Shown piece by piece: positions 27,579 to 36,908 of a stretch of 64,000 bases of DNA (position 1 is the first letter of the stretch; every line of letters begins with the position of its first letter). Location of the stretch: NCBI RefSeq assembly GCF_001424165.1, contig NZ_LMOJ01000023.1, forward strand, positions 323,708 to 387,707, written 5' to 3'. Source of the stretch: Massilia sp. Leaf139 (lineage in GTDB: Bacteria; Pseudomonadota; Gammaproteobacteria; Burkholderiales; Burkholderiaceae_D). The position numbers and the translations under genes were made by a program. Under the pieces are notes generated by a model, which saw only the letters and a list, made by a program, of their open reading frames with translations, ran no database searches and had not been told where the DNA came from.

Positions 27579-30026
27579 TCAAGCGCCTGCGAGCGCCGCC
27601 AGCAGGCTTGATGCGTCGACCGGTTTCACGAAGTGGCGGTCGAAGCCGGCCTGGCGCGAGGACTCGCGGTCGCTGCTCTGGCCATAGCCGGTCAGCGCGA
27701 CATAGGTCGCCTGCGCCAGCGCCGGCTGCGCGCGCAGCTGGCGCGCCAGCGTGTGGCCGTCGATCAGCGGCATGCCGATGTCGAGGATGAACACGTCCGG
27801 CGGGGCAGCCAGCGCCGCGCCGACGGCGTCGCGCGGGTCGTTGATCGTCTGCACCCGGTGGCCGGCCGCGCCCAGCAGGGCGGACAGGGTGGCGGCCGCG
27901 TCGACGTTGTCGTCGACCAGCATGATGCGCAGCGCCCGGCCGGTGGCCGCCACCGACAGCGGCGCCGGCGCCACGGGCCGCGCCAGCTGGGCGGCGGCCG
28001 GCAGCTCCACCGTAAACGTGCTGCCCAAACCCGGGCCGCCGCTGCGCGCGCCGACCTGGCCGCCGTGCATGCCGACGATGTTCTTCACCAGCGCTAGGCC
28101 CAGGCCCAGGCCGCCCTGGGCCCGGTCCGGCGTGCGCTTGCCCTGCACGAACAGGTCGAAGATGTGCGGCAGCAGGCCCGCCTCGATGCCGTTGCCGTTG
28201 TCGCTGACGGCGATGCGCACCACACCGTTATCGACCTCGAGCGCCAGGGTGATGCGCCCGCCCGGCGGCGTGTACTTGGCGGCATTCGCCAGCAGGTTGG
28301 CGGTCACCTGGATCAGGCGCGCGCGGTCGCCCAGCACGCTCGCCGGCGCCGAAGCAAGCTGCAGCGCCAGCGTGTGGCGCCCGGCTTCCAGCAGCGGATG
28401 CACCTGCTCGGCCGCGCTGGTGACGACCTGCTTGACGTCGACCGGCACCCTCTCCAGCTGCACCATGCCGCGCGTGACGCGCGAGACGTCCAGCAGATCG
28501 TTGACCAGCGTCGTCATGTGGTTGACCTGGCGCGAGATCACCTCGCTGTACTGGCGCACCTTGTCCGGATTGTTCGGCGCCAGGCGCAGTACCTGGGCCG
28601 CCGCGCTGATCGGCGCCAGCGGGTTGCGCAGTTCGTGCGCAAGCATGGCGAGGAACTCGTCCTTGCGGTGGTTCGCTTCCTGCAGCGCCTCTTGCGTCAG
28701 CTTGGCTTCGTGGATGTCGGTGTCGGTGCCCAGCCATTTGACGATCTCGCCGCTGGCGCTGCGCAGCGGCAGCGCGCGCGCCAGGACCCAGCGGTACTGG
28801 CCGCTGTGGTGCAGCGCGCGGTAGGTCATCTCGTAGGGCTCGCCGGTGGCGACGCTGTGTGCCCAGCGCGCGCGGCCGCGTTCCTGGTCTTCCGGGTGCA
28901 GCATGTCCTCGGCCCAGGTGCCGCCCTCGGCCGAACCGGGCGCGACGCCGATGAAGCGGTAGAACTGCTCGTTGTGATAGTCGATCGTGCCATCCGGGCG
29001 CGCCGTCCACACCATCTGCGGCGACGCGTTGGTGATGGTGCGGAAGCGCAGCTCGCTGTCCTTGAGTTCTTCCTCGAAGCGCTTGCGCTCGGTGACATCG
29101 CGCGTGGTGCCGGCGACCGCCTCGACCTCGCCGTCGGGCCCGAGGATGGGCACGAAGATGTAGTCGTAAATGCGGCGCCCGAAGGCGCCGTTGAACGGCA
29201 CCTCGCCGCGGATCGGGGCCTTGGTCGCTTTCACCTGCTCGATCTCGCGGTCGTGCATGGCCGCATGCCAGGGCTCGTAGCCCAGTTCCAGGCAGGTCTT
29301 GCCGACCGATTCCTCGAAGGTACGGCCCCACATCTGCAGCAGCACGGCATTGGCATAGGTGAAGCGGTGCTCCAGGTCGAACACGTAGACCAGGTCGGGC
29401 GTGTTCGACAGCACGGTTTCGTACAGGCGCCGGCGCCGTTCGGATTCCTCGGCCATGGCGGCCAGCTCGTGCTCGGCCGCGGCGTGGCGCGCCGCGTTTT
29501 CCTGTTCGCGCAGGTGGCGCTCGGTCAGCAGCGCGACCAGGTCGGTGAAATAGCCGATCTCGCTCACCAGCGCCGCGCCGGGTGCGCTTTGATGGGCATG
29601 GAAAAAGGCCAGCGTGCCGAGGATCTTGCCGCCGGCCGAGTGCAGCGGGAACGACCAGCAGGAACGGATGCCGTGTGCCTCGGCCAGGCCGAGATAGGGC
29701 GCCATCAGCGGCTCGGTGCGTATGTCCTCGACGATGACGATGGACGCGGCGTGAGCGGCGCGTCCGCAGGGCGGGCCATCCGCGGCGACCGGCAGCCGCG
29801 TCAGAGCCGTCGTCAGCTGCGCCGGAACGCCGCTCGCCGCAGCCAGATACAGTTCGCGCGCCGGCTCGTCCATCAGGTAGACCGAGGCCCAGCTCCTGTC
29901 GTCGATCAGGCGCCGCGCTTCGTCGAGCAGGCTTTGCAGGATGACGTCGTACGGGGCCCCGCGTACCGCATCCGACAGCACGTGTTTCAATCCGTCGAAT
30001 TTCAAGCCAGCTTCCTGGGACTTCAT
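27579..30026 (-). CDS. Hybrid sensor histidine kinase (GAF-PAS-PAS-HisKA-HATPase-REC)
   Basis: 815 residues, no membrane segment, hence cytosolic. GAF about 20-170; first PAS about 200-315 (NTPDLVYVFDLEHRFTYANA); second PAS with PAC about 325-445 (MVWTARPDGTIDYHNEQFYR); HisKA with phospho-acceptor His in FLAMLAHELRNPLAPI near 475; ATPase N-box LLANAAKYTPPGG and G-boxes DNGNGIEAG and GGLGLGLALVKN; C-terminal receiver with acidic pair MLVDDN, phospho-Asp in FILDIGMP and Lys in FVKPVD. No output domain or partner regulator adjoins it, so it probably feeds a phosphorelay elsewhere. Stand-alone gene. Confidence 0.93.
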   Translation of the reverse strand: MKSQEAGLKFDGLKHVLSDAVRGAPYDVILQSLLDEARRLIDDRSWASVYLMDEPARELYLAAASGVPAQLTTALTRLPVAADGPPCGRAAHAASIVIVEDIRTEPLMAPYLGLAEAHGIRSCWSFPLHSAGGKILGTLAFFHAHQSAPGAALVSEIGYFTDLVALLTERHLREQENAARHAAAEHELAAMAEESERRRRLYETVLSNTPDLVYVFDLEHRFTYANAVLLQMWGRTFEESVGKTCLELGYEPWHAAMHDREIEQVKATKAPIRGEVPFNGAFGRRIYDYIFVPILGPDGEVEAVAGTTRDVTERKRFEEELKDSELRFRTITNASPQMVWTARPDGTIDYHNEQFYRFIGVAPGSAEGGTWAEDMLHPEDQERGRARWAHSVATGEPYEMTYRALHHSGQYRWVLARALPLRSASGEIVKWLGTDTDIHEAKLTQEALQEANHRKDEFLAMLAHELRNPLAPISAAAQVLRLAPNNPDKVRQYSEVISRQVNHMTTLVNDLLDVSRVTRGMVQLERVPVDVKQVVTSAAEQVHPLLEAGRHTLALQLASAPASVLGDRARLIQVTANLLANAAKYTPPGGRITLALEVDNGVVRIAVSDNGNGIEAGLLPHIFDLFVQGKRTPDRAQGGLGLGLALVKNIVGMHGGQVGARSGGPGLGSTFTVELPAAAQLARPVAPAPLSVAATGRALRIMLVDDNVDAAATLSALLGAAGHRVQTINDPRDAVGAALAAPPDVFILDIGMPLIDGHTLARQLRAQPALAQATYVALTGYGQSSDRESSRQAGFDRHFVKPVDASSLLAALAGA

Positions 30027-30121
30027 CGTGTGTGCGCCGCTGATGGAAAGATCCCGATTCTAGCTCAGCGGCCCCGCGGCGATGACGCTTTATGTTGCGT
30101 GCATGAGTCAAGCGTTATAAG

Positions 30122-31036
30122 TCAGGCCGCCTGCAGCGCGGGAATCAGCGAGCGGTGCGCGGCCACGCCCGCCATCGCGCCGTCGGCCACGGCAAAGGCC
30201 ACGTTTCCGGCAGCGCGCGCCATGTCGCCGCAGCAGAACACGCCGGGGACGCTGCTCGCCTTCATGGCGTCGGTCTGCACGAAGGCTCCCATCGGCCCTT
30301 CTTCAAACGCGCAACCCAGCTGCGCTGCGATCGGACTGGCGGGATGCATGGCCGGCGCGACGAACAGGCCCGCCATCGGCAGCACGCGTCCGTCGGCCAG
30401 CACCAGCTCGGCTTCGCCGGCGATACGCGCCACCCGGCCCCGTTCGACGATCACGCCGCGCGCGTCCAGCTGCGCCAGCTGGGCGGCGTCCGGCGCGAAC
30501 GCGCCGTTCAGGAAGAAGGTGACCGTGCCCCAGTCGGGCAGCATCAGCGCGTGGTGCATCGACACCGGCCCCACGGCGAGCACGCCGATGGCGCCCGCAT
30601 CGAGTTCGTAGCCGTGGCAGTAGGGGCAGTGGAACACGCTGCGGCCCCAGCGCTCGCGCAGGCCCTCGATGGCCGGCAGTTCGTCGCGCACGCCGGTGGC
30701 CAGCACCAGGCGCCGGCCCGCGAGCTTGGCGCCGTCGGCCAGCGTCACCATGAAACCGTCATCCTGCGCACGGGCGCCGGCCGCCGTGCCGTCGATCCAG
30801 GTCACGTTCGGATACTTCAGCAGTTGGGCGCGCCCGCTGGCGGCGATGGCGGCGGCCTCGCTGCCGTCCTGGGTCAGGAAGCCGTGCGAATGGCCGGCGT
30901 AGCGGTTGCGGCGCTGGCCGCCATCGATCACCAGCACCCGGCGCCGGGCCCGTGCCAGTTGGGTCGCGGCCGACAGGCCGGCATAGCTGCCGCCGATGAC
31001 GATGGCGTCGAATTCAGGTGTGCTTGCGGTGTGCAT
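30122..31036 (-). CDS. Thioredoxin-reductase-like FAD/NAD(P)-dependent oxidoreductase
   Basis: 304 residues. FAD-binding GGSYAGLSAATQLARARRRVLVIDGG near the N-terminus, redox pair CPYC in VFHCPYCHGYE near residue 140, NAD(P) region around GVLAVGPVSMHHALML, and a C-terminal FAD motif VFCCGDMARAAGNVAFAVADG. The NAD(P)-binding glycine motif is atypical. Its start lies inside the end of the Rrf2 gene (23-base overlap), so the two are expressed together. Likely a redox or stress enzyme controlled by that regulator; the electron partner is unknown. Confidence 0.88.
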   Translation of the reverse strand: MHTASTPEFDAIVIGGSYAGLSAATQLARARRRVLVIDGGQRRNRYAGHSHGFLTQDGSEAAAIAASGRAQLLKYPNVTWIDGTAAGARAQDDGFMVTLADGAKLAGRRLVLATGVRDELPAIEGLRERWGRSVFHCPYCHGYELDAGAIGVLAVGPVSMHHALMLPDWGTVTFFLNGAFAPDAAQLAQLDARGVIVERGRVARIAGEAELVLADGRVLPMAGLFVAPAMHPASPIAAQLGCAFEEGPMGAFVQTDAMKASSVPGVFCCGDMARAAGNVAFAVADGAMAGVAAHRSLIPALQAA

Positions 31037-31484
31037 GGTGTTCTCCCAGGTGCTGCGCATGTTCCAGGTACTGCGCATTGAAACGTTCGGACAGTTCCGC
31101 CAGCGAGACCTCGCCCAGGCGCCGGATCAGGAGCGCCTCGGCCTCGTCGAAGGCGCTCGCCAGCGACTGGTTCACCACCTTCTCGACCAGGCATTCCGGA
31201 TGGTCGACCCGGTTCCCCATCGCGAACACGGTGGGCGCGCCGACCGCCTCGTAGATGTCGCGCAGGGTCAGCCGCGCCAGGTCGGCCATGATCACCCAGC
31301 CGCCACCATGGCCCTTGCCGGAGCCGACATAGCCCCGTTCGCGCAGGCCGGCCAGGGTGCGCCGCACCAGTACCGGGTTGGTCTGCAGGAAGCCGGCCAG
31401 CTCCTCCGAGGTGAGCGGGCGCGCGCTGTGGGCCATGTGCAGCAGCAGGTGCAGGATCGAGGAAAGTCGGGAATCGCGTCTCAT
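31014..31484 (-). CDS. Rrf2-family transcriptional regulator
   Basis: 156 residues. Winged helix at residues 1-75: LSSILHLLLHMAHSARPLTSEELAGFLQTNPVLVRRTLAGLRERG, followed by the glycine-rich wing GSGKGHGGGWV. Only one cysteine (HPECLVEK, near residue 100) is present, so an iron-sulfur cluster of the IscR/NsrR type is unlikely; single-thiol redox sensing, as in other Rrf2 proteins linked to flavoproteins, is possible. ATG 31484 is used. No Shine-Dalgarno precedes it. The gene overlaps the flavoprotein gene it presumably regulates. Confidence 0.87.
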   Translation of the reverse strand: MRRDSRLSSILHLLLHMAHSARPLTSEELAGFLQTNPVLVRRTLAGLRERGYVGSGKGHGGGWVIMADLARLTLRDIYEAVGAPTVFAMGNRVDHPECLVEKVVNQSLASAFDEAEALLIRRLGEVSLAELSERFNAQYLEHAQHLGEHHAHRKHT

Positions 31485-31501
31485 GTAACTTATAATAGTA
31501 C
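31485..31501 (-). promoter_or_regulatory. Candidate Rrf2 autoregulatory site / -10 box
   Basis: GTAACT-TATAAT-AGTAC is an imperfect inverted repeat directly before the Rrf2 start codon. On the minus strand it contains TATTAT ending about six bases before the ATG, so transcription might begin at or next to the start codon. No clear -35 was found. Confidence 0.35.
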
Positions 31502-31617
31502 AAAACGGTGCGCCGTGCACGAGGCGTAGCTGCGCGCCGCCATTTTCAATAGTGTGTTTCCTTCGGGTGAACAGCCTTACAATCTTGCCATCTTCATCAT
31601 CTGCGAAGCGTCGATCC

Positions 31618-33246
31618 ATGGCCCAAATTCATCCTGCCGGCTGGCGTGAGATGTCCGTCACCGGAAATGCCGCACGCGAGATCGAAACCCTGTCCCTGCT
31701 CGAGCAGCGTCTCTTGGACACGCCGTACCACATCTACCACGGCGTGCACTGGACGAACGTCGAGCACGGGTACTCGGTGTATGGCGACGTCGACTTCATC
31801 ATCCTCGCCCCCAACGGGCGCATGCTGCTGATCGAGCAGGTCGCCGGCTTTCTCAACGAGACCGCCGACGGCCTGCTGAAGAATTTCCAGGGCAAGCCCC
31901 GCAAGATCCGCGCCCACATCCTGCACACGATCGAAGGGCTGACCCGCCGCTACCAGGGCGAGCTGTCGATCGACTACCTGCTGTACTGCCCCGACTACAC
32001 GGTGCGCGACCCGAACCTGGCCGGCATCGACCCGCGCCACATCGTCGACGCCGCCAGCAAGGGGCGGCTGGCGAAGATCATCCGCGAGGCGCTGCCGATC
32101 ACCGACAAGACCGACGAGTTCGACAAGATCACGCGCTTCCTCGGCGACACCCTCAGTTTGCGGCCCGACCCCAGCTCGATGATCGGCTCGGCGACAAAAA
32201 TGGTGACGCGCCTCTCCGGCGGCCTGGCCACCTGGGCGCGCCGGCTCGAATTCTCTCCCTTCCGCCTGCGCGTGGTCGGCACCGCCGGCAGCGGCAAGAC
32301 GCAGCTGGCGCTGGCCGAATACCAGGCCGCCCTCGACGCCGGCCTTCGCCCGCTGTATGTCTGCTTCAACCGGCCGCTGGCCGACCACATCGAGAGACTG
32401 GTGCCGCCGGGCGGGCGCGTCTCGACCTTCCACATGCTGTGCGACGCCTACATGCGCGCCCAGGACATGACGCCCGATTACTCCTCACCCGAGGTCTGGA
32501 ACGACATCGAAACCGCGCTGGCCGAGGTGGCCCTGCCCGAGACCTGGCAGTACGACGTCCTGATCGTCGACGAGGGCCAGGATTTTTCGACGGGCTGGCG
32601 CGACATCGTGCTCCGCATGGTCAAGCCGGACGGCCGCGCGATCTGGCTCGAAGACCCCGACCAGAATTTATACGGCAAGCAGATGGTCACCTTGCCGGGC
32701 TGGGTAAAACTCCATTCTGACACCAATTATCGGAGCCCGCGCCAGATCGTGCAGATGCTCAAATCGATCGGCGCCGCACGCGAGCCGGTCGAGGCGGGCA
32801 GCCCGTTCAAGGGCGCCGACATCGAGGAGATGACCTATCCCGAGGGTGACGTCGAGGCCATGCTGGCCCAGACCCGGCGCGCCGTCACCTCCTGCCTGGC
32901 CGCCGGCTTCGGCCGCCACGACATCGCGATCTGCTCCTTCCGCGGGCGCGAGAAATCCGCCATCCTCAACATCGACAAACTGAGCGATGCGCATACCCTG
33001 AAATCGTTCACGGGCTCGTACGACCTGTTCGGCAATCCGGTGTTCCGCGAGGGCGGCTTGCTGGCCGAATCGGTTTACCGTTTCAAGGGACAATCGGCGC
33101 CGGCGCTCATCTTCACCGAGATCGATTTCGAGGACATGACCGACCTCGTGCTGCGTAAGCTGTTTGTCGGGATGACGCGGGCGCGGCTGAAACTGGTGCT
33201 GGTGATGAGCGACCGCGCCTCGCTGCAGCTGCTGGATCGGATGTAG
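31618..33246 (+). CDS. NERD-like domain plus SF1 (UvrD-like) helicase
   Basis: 542 residues. Residues about 12-130 resemble a nuclease-related NERD domain: EQRLLDTPYHIYHGVHW, then DVDFIILAPNGRMLLIEQV, where the aspartate and glutamate of the D…E-x-K signature are kept but the lysine position is valine. The helicase core follows: Walker A GTAGSGKTQ near 220, motif II LIVDEGQDF near 317, LEDPDQNLYG, DTNYRSPRQIV, YRFKGQSAPALIFTEIDF (motif V) and LFVGMTRARLKLVLV (motif VI). Start ATG 31618 agrees with the domain. Stand-alone gene. The layout, with Walker A near residue 220 after an N-terminal nuclease-like region, parallels the protein at 4949-6913. Confidence 0.85.
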   Translation: MAQIHPAGWREMSVTGNAAREIETLSLLEQRLLDTPYHIYHGVHWTNVEHGYSVYGDVDFIILAPNGRMLLIEQVAGFLNETADGLLKNFQGKPRKIRAHILHTIEGLTRRYQGELSIDYLLYCPDYTVRDPNLAGIDPRHIVDAASKGRLAKIIREALPITDKTDEFDKITRFLGDTLSLRPDPSSMIGSATKMVTRLSGGLATWARRLEFSPFRLRVVGTAGSGKTQLALAEYQAALDAGLRPLYVCFNRPLADHIERLVPPGGRVSTFHMLCDAYMRAQDMTPDYSSPEVWNDIETALAEVALPETWQYDVLIVDEGQDFSTGWRDIVLRMVKPDGRAIWLEDPDQNLYGKQMVTLPGWVKLHSDTNYRSPRQIVQMLKSIGAAREPVEAGSPFKGADIEEMTYPEGDVEAMLAQTRRAVTSCLAAGFGRHDIAICSFRGREKSAILNIDKLSDAHTLKSFTGSYDLFGNPVFREGGLLAESVYRFKGQSAPALIFTEIDFEDMTDLVLRKLFVGMTRARLKLVLVMSDRASLQLLDRM

Positions 33247-33255
33247 ATCCAGCCT

Positions 33256-34935
33256 TCAGCCGACGGCGGACGGATCCGCTTGCGCCACCCGCACCTGGTT
33301 GCGTCCGTTGTGCTTGGCCTCGTACAGGGCCAGATCGGCGGCGTGCACCAGCGTTTGCATGTTGTGGCCGTGCGCCGGATACGAGGCGACGCCGATCGAG
33401 GCGGTGGCGCCGATGCGCTCGCCCCCATGCAGGAGGTCGCCGGCGGCGATCGCCAGGCGCAGGGCGTCGGCGCGCTTGTGCGCATGCTCGGTGCCGCAAT
33501 CCGGCAGCAGCACCACCATCTCTTCGCCGCCCATGCGGCAGGCGACGTCGCAGGAGCGGATATTCTCGCGCAGGATCAGCGCCACCTTGCGCAGGATGGC
33601 GTCGCCTGCCTCGTGGCCATAGGTGTCGTTGATGCGCTTGAAGTGATCGAGGTCGAGCACCAGCACGCTGACCGGTAAACCGTTGCGCTGCGAACGGGCC
33701 AGCTCGCGTTTTAAAACCTCGTCCATGTAGCGCCGGTTGTAGAGCTGGGTCAGCGGATCGACGATCGACTGCTGGCGCAGCGACACGCGCAGGCGCACGT
33801 TGCTCAGCGCCAGGCCCAGCTGCTCGGCGAGCTGGCCGATCCAGGCGCGCTGATCTTCGGCGCCATGCGCCAGGCCCTGGCCGGTGACGGTGAGGCAACC
33901 GATCACGTCGCCCTGCGTCACCAACGGCAGGCACAGGCGGTCGAGCTCGGGATTGGGCGCGTGGCGGCAGGCCAGGCCGCCGGCGCTGTAGGCGTGCGGG
34001 CTGCCGCGCCGCAGCGCCCAGCAGTCGAGCGCCTCGATGATGTCCGGTTCGCCCGCGACGCTGCCCCAGCCGGCTTTTCTCTCGAGGATGTCGCGCGAAT
34101 TGTTGTACAGGTAGAGGCTGCCCGACAGGTTCGGCAGCAGGCGCGGCAGGTAGCTGGCGATGACGCCCGCCGATTCGTCGGTCGATTCGGCCAGTTCCAG
34201 CGAGTGCATCAGGTCGGCGCTGCGAAACAGCAGGTCGTTCTGCAGCGAGATGCGCTCGCTGGTCAACTGGGTCTGGACGGCCGCTTCCTTCGCCTTGTGT
34301 TCGGCCGCGTCGCGCTGGCGCAGCACGCGCGTGGCCGCCAGCAGCACGCCGCCCAGGAACAGGATGTTGGTCAGCGTCGCCACCAGGCTGGCGGTGGCCG
34401 CCGAATTCGAGGTGGCCAGCAGCTGCTCGCCCAGCGCGTTGCGGCGCTCGGCATAGATGGCCAGCTCCTTGCCGATCAGTTCGCGCAGGGTGTCCATCTG
34501 CACCTTGCCGGTGCCGGCCGCGATCAGGGCCGTCGCCGCACCGAAGCCCGCGCGCCGGCGCAGTTCGATGGTGCGGGCGACGGTCTGCATTTTCGCGGCC
34601 GTGGCCTGCTCGATGGCGCCCAGGCGCGCCACTTCGGCGCCGCTGGTCAGCTCCTTGCGCAGCGCTTCGCGCGTCGCCGGAATGCCGTTCACCGCCGAGT
34701 GGTAGGGGTCGAGGAAGCGTTCGTCGCCGGTCACGACGAAGCCGCGCTGCGCGGTCTCGGCATTGAGCAGCAGTTCGAGCAGCGTCAGCTGCAGGCGTTC
34801 GACATTCGAGGCGCTGCGCAGCTCGGCCATCACCATCGTTACCTGGCGGTTGACGATCATCGGCAGCGCCGCCACGGTCGACATCACGAGGATGATCGCA
34901 CTGGCGGCGACCTTGATCTTGGTTTCGAATTTCAT
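33256..34935 (-). CDS. Diguanylate cyclase (CHASE3-like, GAF, GGDEF)
   Basis: 559 residues. A membrane helix at 8-29, a periplasmic CHASE3-like four-helix region (NAETAQRGFVVTGDERFLDPYH) to about 180, a second helix (ATLTNILFLGGVLLAAT), a GAF-like domain about 250-375, and GGDEF about 385-555. The active site reads MGGEEM near 468, with Met in place of the usual final Phe. The inhibitory I-site RSCD lies five residues before it. It should make cyclic di-GMP in response to a periplasmic or redox signal. Nine bases separate its stop from that of the convergent helicase gene. Confidence 0.92.
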   Translation of the reverse strand: MKFETKIKVAASAIILVMSTVAALPMIVNRQVTMVMAELRSASNVERLQLTLLELLLNAETAQRGFVVTGDERFLDPYHSAVNGIPATREALRKELTSGAEVARLGAIEQATAAKMQTVARTIELRRRAGFGAATALIAAGTGKVQMDTLRELIGKELAIYAERRNALGEQLLATSNSAATASLVATLTNILFLGGVLLAATRVLRQRDAAEHKAKEAAVQTQLTSERISLQNDLLFRSADLMHSLELAESTDESAGVIASYLPRLLPNLSGSLYLYNNSRDILERKAGWGSVAGEPDIIEALDCWALRRGSPHAYSAGGLACRHAPNPELDRLCLPLVTQGDVIGCLTVTGQGLAHGAEDQRAWIGQLAEQLGLALSNVRLRVSLRQQSIVDPLTQLYNRRYMDEVLKRELARSQRNGLPVSVLVLDLDHFKRINDTYGHEAGDAILRKVALILRENIRSCDVACRMGGEEMVVLLPDCGTEHAHKRADALRLAIAAGDLLHGGERIGATASIGVASYPAHGHNMQTLVHAADLALYEAKHNGRNQVRVAQADPSAVG

Positions 34936-35187
34936 CGTTGAGGCTGGTGTAGGACGGGATTGCCCATTGCCTGGGCCCCAGTGCGGGCATCGGCACGGCG
35001 CAGATTACCATAGGTAAAGAAGAGCCGATGTCCGCTTTTTCGCCGCGCTGAACCCAGGGCCGAAAATGTTTCAAACTGTTTATTGAGTGGTAACAGTTCG
35101 GCAAGCTCGGCTATGATGGCGCCCGGTCGGCAATATCAGCAGCATCCGCTTCTGTAGGGTCGGGAAGCAAATGTTGTCTGGTATGGG

Positions 35188-36327
35188 ATGTCGATGGAAA
35201 CAGCAAGTCGCGTGATGCCCGCAGGCGCCGGGGCGCAGCAAACACAATTCGGTCTGATCAACCTGCTCAAGGCGGGCGCGGCGCAGCTGATAGTCCTGCA
35301 TCACCTGGCCTTGTATGGCCCGATGGCCGATCACGCGCGATCCCTTCTGCCGGCGCTGTTCGACTGGCTTGCGGGCGACGCCCGCATCGCCGTCCAGGTC
35401 TTCCTCGTCATCGGCGGCTTCCTCGCCGCCAAATCGCTGGCGCCGCAGGGCCTGGCGCGCCCGGGCAATCCGCTGTCCGCCATGGCGCGGCGCTATACCA
35501 AGCTGGCGCCGCCCTTCATCGCGGCGACCCTGCTGGCCGCCGTTGCCTCCATCCTCGCTTCGTTCTGGATGACGCACGACTCGATCTCCAGCGCGCCGAG
35601 CGTGCCGCAACTGGCCGCGCATGCGCTGCTGCTGCACAGCGTGCTCGGTTACGAATCCCTGTCCGCCGGCGCCTGGTACGTGGCCATCGACTTCCAGCTG
35701 TATGCGGGCGCTTCCCTGTTGCTGTGGCTGTGCGCGCGCGCGTCCGGCGGGGTGCAGCGGCCCTGGCTGGCGTCGGCCGCGATGACCTTGGTCGTCATGT
35801 CCTCGCTGTTCTATTTCAACCGCGATGCCGATTGGGACGTGTGGGCCCCGTATTTCTTCGGCAGCTACGGACTCGGCATGCTGGCCTGGTGGGCGGGCGA
35901 CCCTGCGCGCCGGCCGCACGCGGTGGTGGTGCTGTTCCTGCTGATGGCGCTGCCGGCCCTGAGCGCCCTGATGCTCGATTTCAGGAGCCGGATCGCAGTG
36001 GCGCTGGGCGTGGCCTGCGTGCTGATGCTGCTGGGACGTGCGCGTACCGGCGAGGGCTGGGGACTGGCGAACTGGCTCGGTAAAATTTCGTATTCGATCT
36101 TCCTGGTGCACTTTCCGGTGTGCCTGGTCGTGAACGCGGCGTTTACGCGCTTCGTGCCGGCGCAGGCGGAATGGCAGCTGGTCGGGACGCTGCTGGCCTG
36201 GGCGGCGAGCGTGGCGGCGGGGGCGGGGTTTTATCGCTGGGTTGAGCTGCCGCTGGGGCGCATGGTGCACATGCGGCGCGGTCGGCAATTTGAAGCTGGG
36301 AAACCTTGCGAAATTGCAGTACATTGA
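35188..36327 (+). CDS. Acyltransferase 3 family membrane protein
   Basis: 379 residues with about ten hydrophobic helices. The family start is LINLLKAGAAQLIVLHHL with the catalytic-type histidine pair, followed by VQVFLVIGGFLAAKSL, and ISYSIFLVHFPVCLVV near residue 310. These proteins O-acylate exported sugars, lipids or LPS at the inner membrane. ATG 35188 is used; a TATGAT -10-like box lies at 35112-35117. The acceptor is unknown. Its downstream neighbour on the same strand is the HExxH membrane protein. Confidence 0.85.
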   Translation: MSMETASRVMPAGAGAQQTQFGLINLLKAGAAQLIVLHHLALYGPMADHARSLLPALFDWLAGDARIAVQVFLVIGGFLAAKSLAPQGLARPGNPLSAMARRYTKLAPPFIAATLLAAVASILASFWMTHDSISSAPSVPQLAAHALLLHSVLGYESLSAGAWYVAIDFQLYAGASLLLWLCARASGGVQRPWLASAAMTLVVMSSLFYFNRDADWDVWAPYFFGSYGLGMLAWWAGDPARRPHAVVVLFLLMALPALSALMLDFRSRIAVALGVACVLMLLGRARTGEGWGLANWLGKISYSIFLVHFPVCLVVNAAFTRFVPAQAEWQLVGTLLAWAASVAAGAGFYRWVELPLGRMVHMRRGRQFEAGKPCEIAVH

Positions 36328-36378
36328 CCGGGAATCAAACGCTGGCTTCCCTCGACTGCTGTTTTGCCCCGTCCATTC

Positions 36379-36897
36379 ATGAAACTCAAGGCCCCGTTCT
36401 ACCTCTGGTTCGTTGTCGCTTTCCTGATTTCCTACCTGGTGCACGAGTCCGCGCACTGGCTGATGGGAGCCGCGTTCGGCATCGACATGGAATTCCGGCT
36501 CAACGCGGTGCGCTATCTGTCGCCGATGCCGGACTGGCAGCGGGCGCTGGCCGACGCCGCCGGGCCGCTGTTGACGATCGCGCAAGGCGTGATCGCCTAT
36601 GTGCTGGTGGAGCGCCGGGCGTCGGTAAAGGCGTTTGCCTTTCTGTATGTCGCGGCCTTCATGCGCCTGGCCGCGGCCGTGGTGAGCGTGATCCACCCGA
36701 ATGACGAGGCGCGCCTGAGCCTGTATCTCGGCCTCGGAAAATGGACGTTGCCGATTCTTGTCGTGCTGGGTCTGGGTGCGCTGGTCTGGAAGGCCAGCCC
36801 GCGCCTGCAGCTGACGTGGAAGGATCAGCTGCTGTGCTACCTGGTGGCTTCGCTGGCTGTTTCCGCAATTGTCGGCGCGGATCGATTCGTGCTGTAG
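36379..36897 (+). CDS. Small HExxH membrane protein (M50-like fold?)
   Basis: 172 residues with about five hydrophobic segments. The first helix ends in LVHESAHWLMG, giving HExxH at residues 22-26; ALADAAGPLLTIAQGVIAYVL near residue 60 recalls the AGP segment of site-2 (M50) peptidases. The third metal ligand of M50 (N-P-D-G) is not evident; the nearest candidate is VIHPNDEAR. It may be a zinc-dependent intramembrane peptidase, or a degenerate relative. ATG 36379 is preferred over a TTG five codons earlier. It converges with the C39 ABC exporter, with 11 bases between stops. Confidence 0.65.
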   Translation: MKLKAPFYLWFVVAFLISYLVHESAHWLMGAAFGIDMEFRLNAVRYLSPMPDWQRALADAAGPLLTIAQGVIAYVLVERRASVKAFAFLYVAAFMRLAAAVVSVIHPNDEARLSLYLGLGKWTLPILVVLGLGALVWKASPRLQLTWKDQLLCYLVASLAVSAIVGADRFVL

Positions 36898-36908
36898 GGA
36901 TGGGCCCC

